64,000 nt of DNA, from assembly GCA_964019055.1 (NCBI GenBank), contig OZ025216.1, positions 6,873,840 to 6,937,839 of the forward strand. Direction: 5' to 3'. The position numbers and the translations under genes are program-made. The DNA comes from Anthopleura xanthogrammica. Taxonomy: Eukaryota > Cnidaria > Anthozoa > Actiniaria > Actiniidae. This document shows, in pieces, positions 59,401 through 64,000 of this stretch. Each line of letters starts with the position of its first letter. Position 1 is the first letter of the stretch. A model generated the notes under the pieces. That model saw only the letters and a program-made list of their open reading frames with translations. It had not been told where the DNA came from and did not search any database.

Positions 59401-62400
59401 AGAGAAAATTCTCAGCAAAATTCCAATTTGGTCAGCAAAAAACAGTTTTTTTGACCAAAAAGCACCTATTCTCAGCCAAAACCCCATTTGTTTTCGCCAA
59501 AAAGTCGTGTTTTTATCTCAAGAGGTATTTTCAGGAGCAAAAAGTGGGGGTTTCAGCCAACCGGTCACGCCGTCAGCGAAAAACCTGGTTTTGAGAGCCA
59601 AAATAGCCATTTTTCAGTTTTTGGGGCTAAAAAGGTTTTTTTCCCAGCAAAACAGTGTTTTGGACACCGAAAATGTGCTTTTCTCGGCCAAAGGGTGCGT
59701 TTAGCAGTGAAAACGTCGTGTTTGGACCAAGAGAAAATTCTCAGCAAAATTCCAATTTGGTCAGCAAAAAACAGTTTTTTGACCAAAAAGCACCTATTCT
59801 CAGCCAAAACCCCAATTTTTTTCGCCAAAAAGTCGTGTTTTTATCTCAAGAGGTATTTTCAGGAGCAAAAAGTGGGGGTTTCAGCCAACCGGTCACGCCG
59901 TCAGCGAAAAACCTGGTTTTGAGAGCCAAAATAGCCATTTTTCAGTTTTTGGGGCTAAAAAGGTTTTTTTTCCCAGGAAAACAGTGTTTTGGACACCGAA
60001 AATGTGCTTTTCTCGGCCAAAGGGTGCGTTTAGCAGTGAAAACGTCGTGTTTGGACCAAGAGAAAATTCTCAGCAAAATTCCAATTTGGTCAGCAAAAAA
60101 CAGTTTTTTTGACCAAAAAGCACCTATTCTCAGCCAAAACCCCATTTTTTTTCGCCAAAAAGTCGTGTTTTTATCTCAAGAGGTATTTTCAGGAGCAAAA
60201 AGTGGGGGTTTCAGCCAACCGGTCACGCCGTCAGCGAAAAACCTGGTTTTGAGAGCCAAAATAGCCATTTTTCAGTTTTTGGGGCTAAAAAGGTTTTTTT
60301 CCCAGCAAAACAGTGTTTTGGACACCGAAAATGTGCTTTTCTCGGCCAAAGGGTGCGTTTAGCAGTGAAAACGTCGTGTTTGGACCAAGAGAAATTTCTC
60401 AGCAAAATTCCAATTTGGTCAGCAAAAAACAGTTTTTTTGACCAAAAAGCACCTATTCTCAGCCAAAACCCCATTTTTTTTCGCCAAAAAGTCGTGTTTT
60501 TATCTCAAGAGGTATTTTCAGGAGCAAAAAGTGGGGGTTTCAGCCAACCGGTCACGCCGTCAGCGAAAAACCTGGTTTTGAGAGCCAAAATAGCCATTTC
60601 TCAGTTTTTGGGGCTAAAAAGGTTTTTTTCCCAGCAAAACAGTGTTTTGGACACCGAAAATGTGCTTTTCTCGGCCAAAGGGTGCGTTTAGCAGTGAAAA
60701 CGTCGTGTTTGGACCAAGAGAAAATTCTCAGCAAAATTCCAATTTGGTCAGCAAAAAACAGTTTTTTTGACCAAAAAGCACCTATTCTCAGCCAAAAGCC
60801 CATTTTTTTTCGCCAAAAAGTCGTGTTTTTATCTCAAGAGGTATTTTCAGGAGCAAAAAGTGGGGGTTTCAGCCAACCGGTCACGCCGTCAGCGAAAAAC
60901 CTGGTTTTGAGAGCCAAAATAGCCATTTTTCAGTTTTTGGGGCTAAAAAGGTTTTTTCCCCAGCAAAACAGTGTTTTGGACACCGAAAATGTGCTTTTCT
61001 CGGCCAAAGGGTGCGTTTAGCAGTGAAAACGTCGTGTTTGGACCAAGAGAAAATTCTCAGCAAAATTCCAATTTGGTCAGCAAAAAACAGTTTTTTTGAC
61101 CAAAAAGCACCTATTCTCAGCCAAAACCCCATTTTTTTTCGCCAAAAAGTCGTGTTTTTATCTCAAGAGGGATTTTCAGGAGTAAAAAGTGGGGGTTTCA
61201 GCCAACCGGTCACGCCGTCAGCGAAAAACCTGGTTTTGAGAGCCAAAATAGCCATTTTTCAGTTTTTGGGGCTAAAAAGGTTTTTTTTCCCAGCAAAACA
61301 GTGTTTTGGACACCGAAAATGTGTTTTTCTCGGCCAAAGGGTGCGTTTAGCAGTGAAAACGTCGTGTTTGGACCAAGAGAAAATTCTCAGCAAAATTCCA
61401 ATTTGGTCAGCAAAAAACAGTTTTTTTGACCAAAAAGCACCTATTCTCAGCCAAAACCCCATTTTTTTTCGCCAAAAAGTCGTGTTTTTATCTGAAGAGG
61501 TATTTTCAGGAGCAAAAAGTGGGGGTTTCAGCCAACCGGTCACGCCGTCAGCGAAAAACCTGGTTTTGAGAGCCAAAATAGCCATTTTTCAGTTTTTGGG
61601 GCTAAAAAGGTTTTTTTCCCAGGAAAACAGTGTTTTGGACACCGAAAATGTGCTTTTCTCGGCCAAAGGGTGCGTTTAGCAGTGAAAACGTCGTGTTTGG
61701 ACCAAGAGAAAATTCTCAGCAAAATTCCAATTTGGTCAGCAAAAAACAGTTTTTTTGACCAAAAAGCACCTATTCTCAGCCAAAACCCCATTTTTTTTCG
61801 CCAAAAAGTCGTGTTTTTATCTCAAGAGGTATTTTCAGGAGCAAAAAGTGGGGGTTTCAGCCAACCGGTCACGCCGTCAGCGAAAAACCTGCTTTTGAGA
61901 GCCAAAATAGCCATTTTTCAGTTTTTGGGGCTAAAAAGGTTTTTTTCCCAGCAAAACAGTGTTTTGGACACCGAAAATGTGCTTTTCTCGGCCAAAGGGT
62001 GCGTTTAGCAGTGAAAACGTCGTGTTTGGACCAAGAGAAAATTCTCAGCAAAATTCCAATTTGGTCAGCAAAAAACAGTTTTTTTGACCAAAAAGCACCT
62101 ATTCTCAGCCAAAAGCCCATTTTTTTTCGCCAAAAAGTCGTGTTTTTATCTCAAGAGGTATTTTCAGGAGCAAAAAGTGGGGGTTTCAGCCAACCGGTCA
62201 CGCCGTCAGCGAAAAACCTGGTTTTGAGAGCCAAAATAGCCATTTTTCAGTTTTTGGGGCTAAAAAGGTTTTTTTCCCAGCAAAACAGTGTTTTGGACAC
62301 CGAAAATGTGCTTTTCTCGGCCAAAGGGTGCGTTTAGCAGTGAAAACGTCGTGTTTGGACCAAGAGAAAATTCTCAGCAAAATTCCAATTTGGTCAGCAA

Positions 62401-64000
62401 AAAACAGTTTTTTTGACCAAAAAGCACCTATTCTCAGCCAAAACCCCATTTTTTTTCGCCAAAAAGTCGTGTTTTTATCTCAAGAGGTATTTTCAGGAGC
62501 AAAAAGTGGGGGTTTCAGCCAACCGGTCACGCCGTCAGCGAAAAACCTGGTTTTGAGAGCCAAAATAGCCATTTTTCAGTTTTTGGGGCTAAAAAGGTTT
62601 TTTTCCCAGCAAAACAGTGTTTTGGACACCGAAAATGTGCTTTTCTCGGCCAAAGGGTGCGTTTAGCAGTGAAAACGTCGTGTTTGGACCAAGAGAAAAT
62701 TCTCAGCAAAATTCCAATTTGGTCAGCAAAAAACAGTTTTTTTGACCAAAAAGCACCTATTCTCAGCCAAAACCCCATTTTTTTTCGCCAAAAAGTCGTG
62801 TTTTTATCTCAAGAGGTATTTTCAGGAGCAAAAAGTGGGGGTTTCAGCCAACCGGTCACACCGTCAGCGAAAAACCTGGTTTTGAGAGCCAAAATAGCCA
62901 TTTTTCAGTTTTTGGGGCTAAAAAGGTTTTTTTCCCAGCAAAACAGTGTTTTGGACACCGAAAATGTGCTTTTCTCGGCCAAAGGGTGCGTTTAGCAGTG
63001 AAAACGTCGTGTTTGGACCAAGAGAAAATTCTCAGCAAAATTCCAATTTGGTCAGCAAAAAAACAGTTTTTTTGACCAAAAAGCACCTATTCTCAGCCAA
63101 AACCCCATTTTTTTTCGCCAAAAAGTCGTGTTTTTATCTCAAGAGGTATTTTCAGGAGCAAAAAGTGGGGGTTTCAGCCAACCGGTCACGCCGTCAGTGA
63201 AAAACCTGGTTTTGAGAGCCAAAATAGCCATTTTTCAGTTTTTGGGGCTAAAAAGGTTTTTTTCCCAGCAAAACAGTGTTTTGGACACCGAAAATGTGCT
63301 TTTCTCGGCCAAAGGGTGCGTTTAGCAGTGAAAACGTCGTGTTTGGACCAAGAGAAAATTCTCAGCAAAATTCCAATTTGGTCAGCAAAAAACAGTTTTT
63401 TTGACCAAAAAGCACCTATTCTCAGCCAAAACCCCATTTTTTTTCGCCAAAAAGTCGTGTTTTTATCTCAAGAGGTATTTTCAGGAGCAAAAAGTGGGGG
63501 TTTCAGCCAACCGGTCACGCCGTCAGCGAAAAACCTGGTTTTGAGAGCCAAAATAGCCATTTTTCAGTTTTTGGGGCTAAAAAGGTTTTTTTCCCAGCAA
63601 AACAGTGTTTTGGACACCGAAAATGTGCTTTTCTCGGCCAAAGGGTGCGTTTAGCAGTGAAAACGTCGTGTTTGGACCAAGAGAAAATTCTCAGCAAAAT
63701 TCCAATTTGGTCAGCAAAAAACAGTTTTTTTGACCAAAAAGCACCTATTCTCAGCCAAAACCCCATTTTTTTTCGCCAAAAAGTCGTGTTTTTATCTCAA
63801 GAGGTATTTTCAGGAGCAAAAAGTGGGGGTTTCAGCCAACCGGTCACGCCGTCAGCGAAAAACCTGGTTTTGAGAGCCAAAATAGCCATTTTTCAGTTTT
63901 TGGGGCTAAAAAGGTTTTTTTCCCAGGAAAACAGTGTTTTGGACACCGAAAATGTGCTTTTCTCGGCCAAAGGGTGCGTTTAGCAGTGAAAACGTCGTGT
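56405..64000. repeat. 329-bp satellite array, right block to window edge
   Basis: About twenty-three monomers plus a 26-bp partial monomer from 63975. Phase and orientation are unchanged, and there is no gene or foreign sequence. Variants include AGGGGGCGTTTAG near 56403, a ten-T run near 57841-57850, CCAGGAAAAC near 58660, 59975, 61621 and 63926, and TCAGTGAAAAA near 58590 and 63198. The array runs off the right edge. Confidence 0.96.

Noticed and set aside
1..64000. CRISPR array
   Set aside because: The direct repeats are contiguous 329-bp monomers with no unique spacers, and no cas genes are present.
1..64000. Centromere protein CENP-B box or Pol III internal promoter in each monomer
   Set aside because: No stretch matches the 17-bp CENP-B core pattern or a B box (GGTTCGANNCC) in the consensus on either strand, so centromere function or transcription cannot be claimed from motifs.

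Overview
The whole 64 kb is one satellite DNA array. It is a head-to-tail tandem repeat of a 329-bp monomer (about 41% GC by hand count of the consensus), with about 193 full monomers, one 452-bp recombinant unit, and partial monomers at both window edges. Both edges lie inside the array, so it extends beyond the window on each side. I find no protein-coding gene, rRNA, tRNA, CRISPR array, operon or bacterial signal. The many open frames on both strands come from the repeat itself: they begin at GTG on the + strand, recur once per monomer, and stop in every copy.

The only foreign sequence is a 215-bp non-autonomous inverted-repeat element (MITE or foldback type) at 5061-5275. It has 66-bp terminal inverted repeats (63/66 matching), a perfect 12-bp hairpin in its spacer, and an 11-bp target duplication (10 bp under another reading) made from satellite sequence. 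A satellite this long, a MITE, and sequence variants concentrated at CpG sites point to a eukaryote, most likely an animal. The element's terminal sequence reminds me of short inverted-repeat elements in anthozoan (stony coral) genomes. That is recollection, not a search, and should be treated as tentative.

Layout: 1-5049, very homogeneous monomers. 5050-5286, the MITE and its target duplication. 5287 to about 25.7 kb, mixed monomers with more substitutions and T-run length changes at about 7-12 kb and 17.5-21 kb. About 25.7-37.5 kb, a subfamily domain marked by two diagnostic substitutions. About 37.5-44.4 kb, near-consensus with scattered linked variants. 44435-44886, a recombinant unit lacking 206 bp. 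44887-46202, a tandemly duplicated dimer. 47972-49945, a tandemly duplicated trimer (987 bp). 52.1-54.1 kb, a run of one variant type. 55087-56404, another duplicated dimer (659 bp). From there to 64000, near-consensus monomers.

The most interesting structure is inside the monomer. It appears to be built from about sixteen degenerate subunits of 20-21 bp, each roughly GCCAAAA, five to seven bases, then TTTT. This phases A-tracts at two helical turns around the 329-bp unit. It also explains why long frames stay open on both strands and why the spurious peptides have a seven-residue periodicity. The likely role is structural (curved DNA, nucleosome phasing, centromeric or heterochromatic satellite), but the sequence alone cannot show this.
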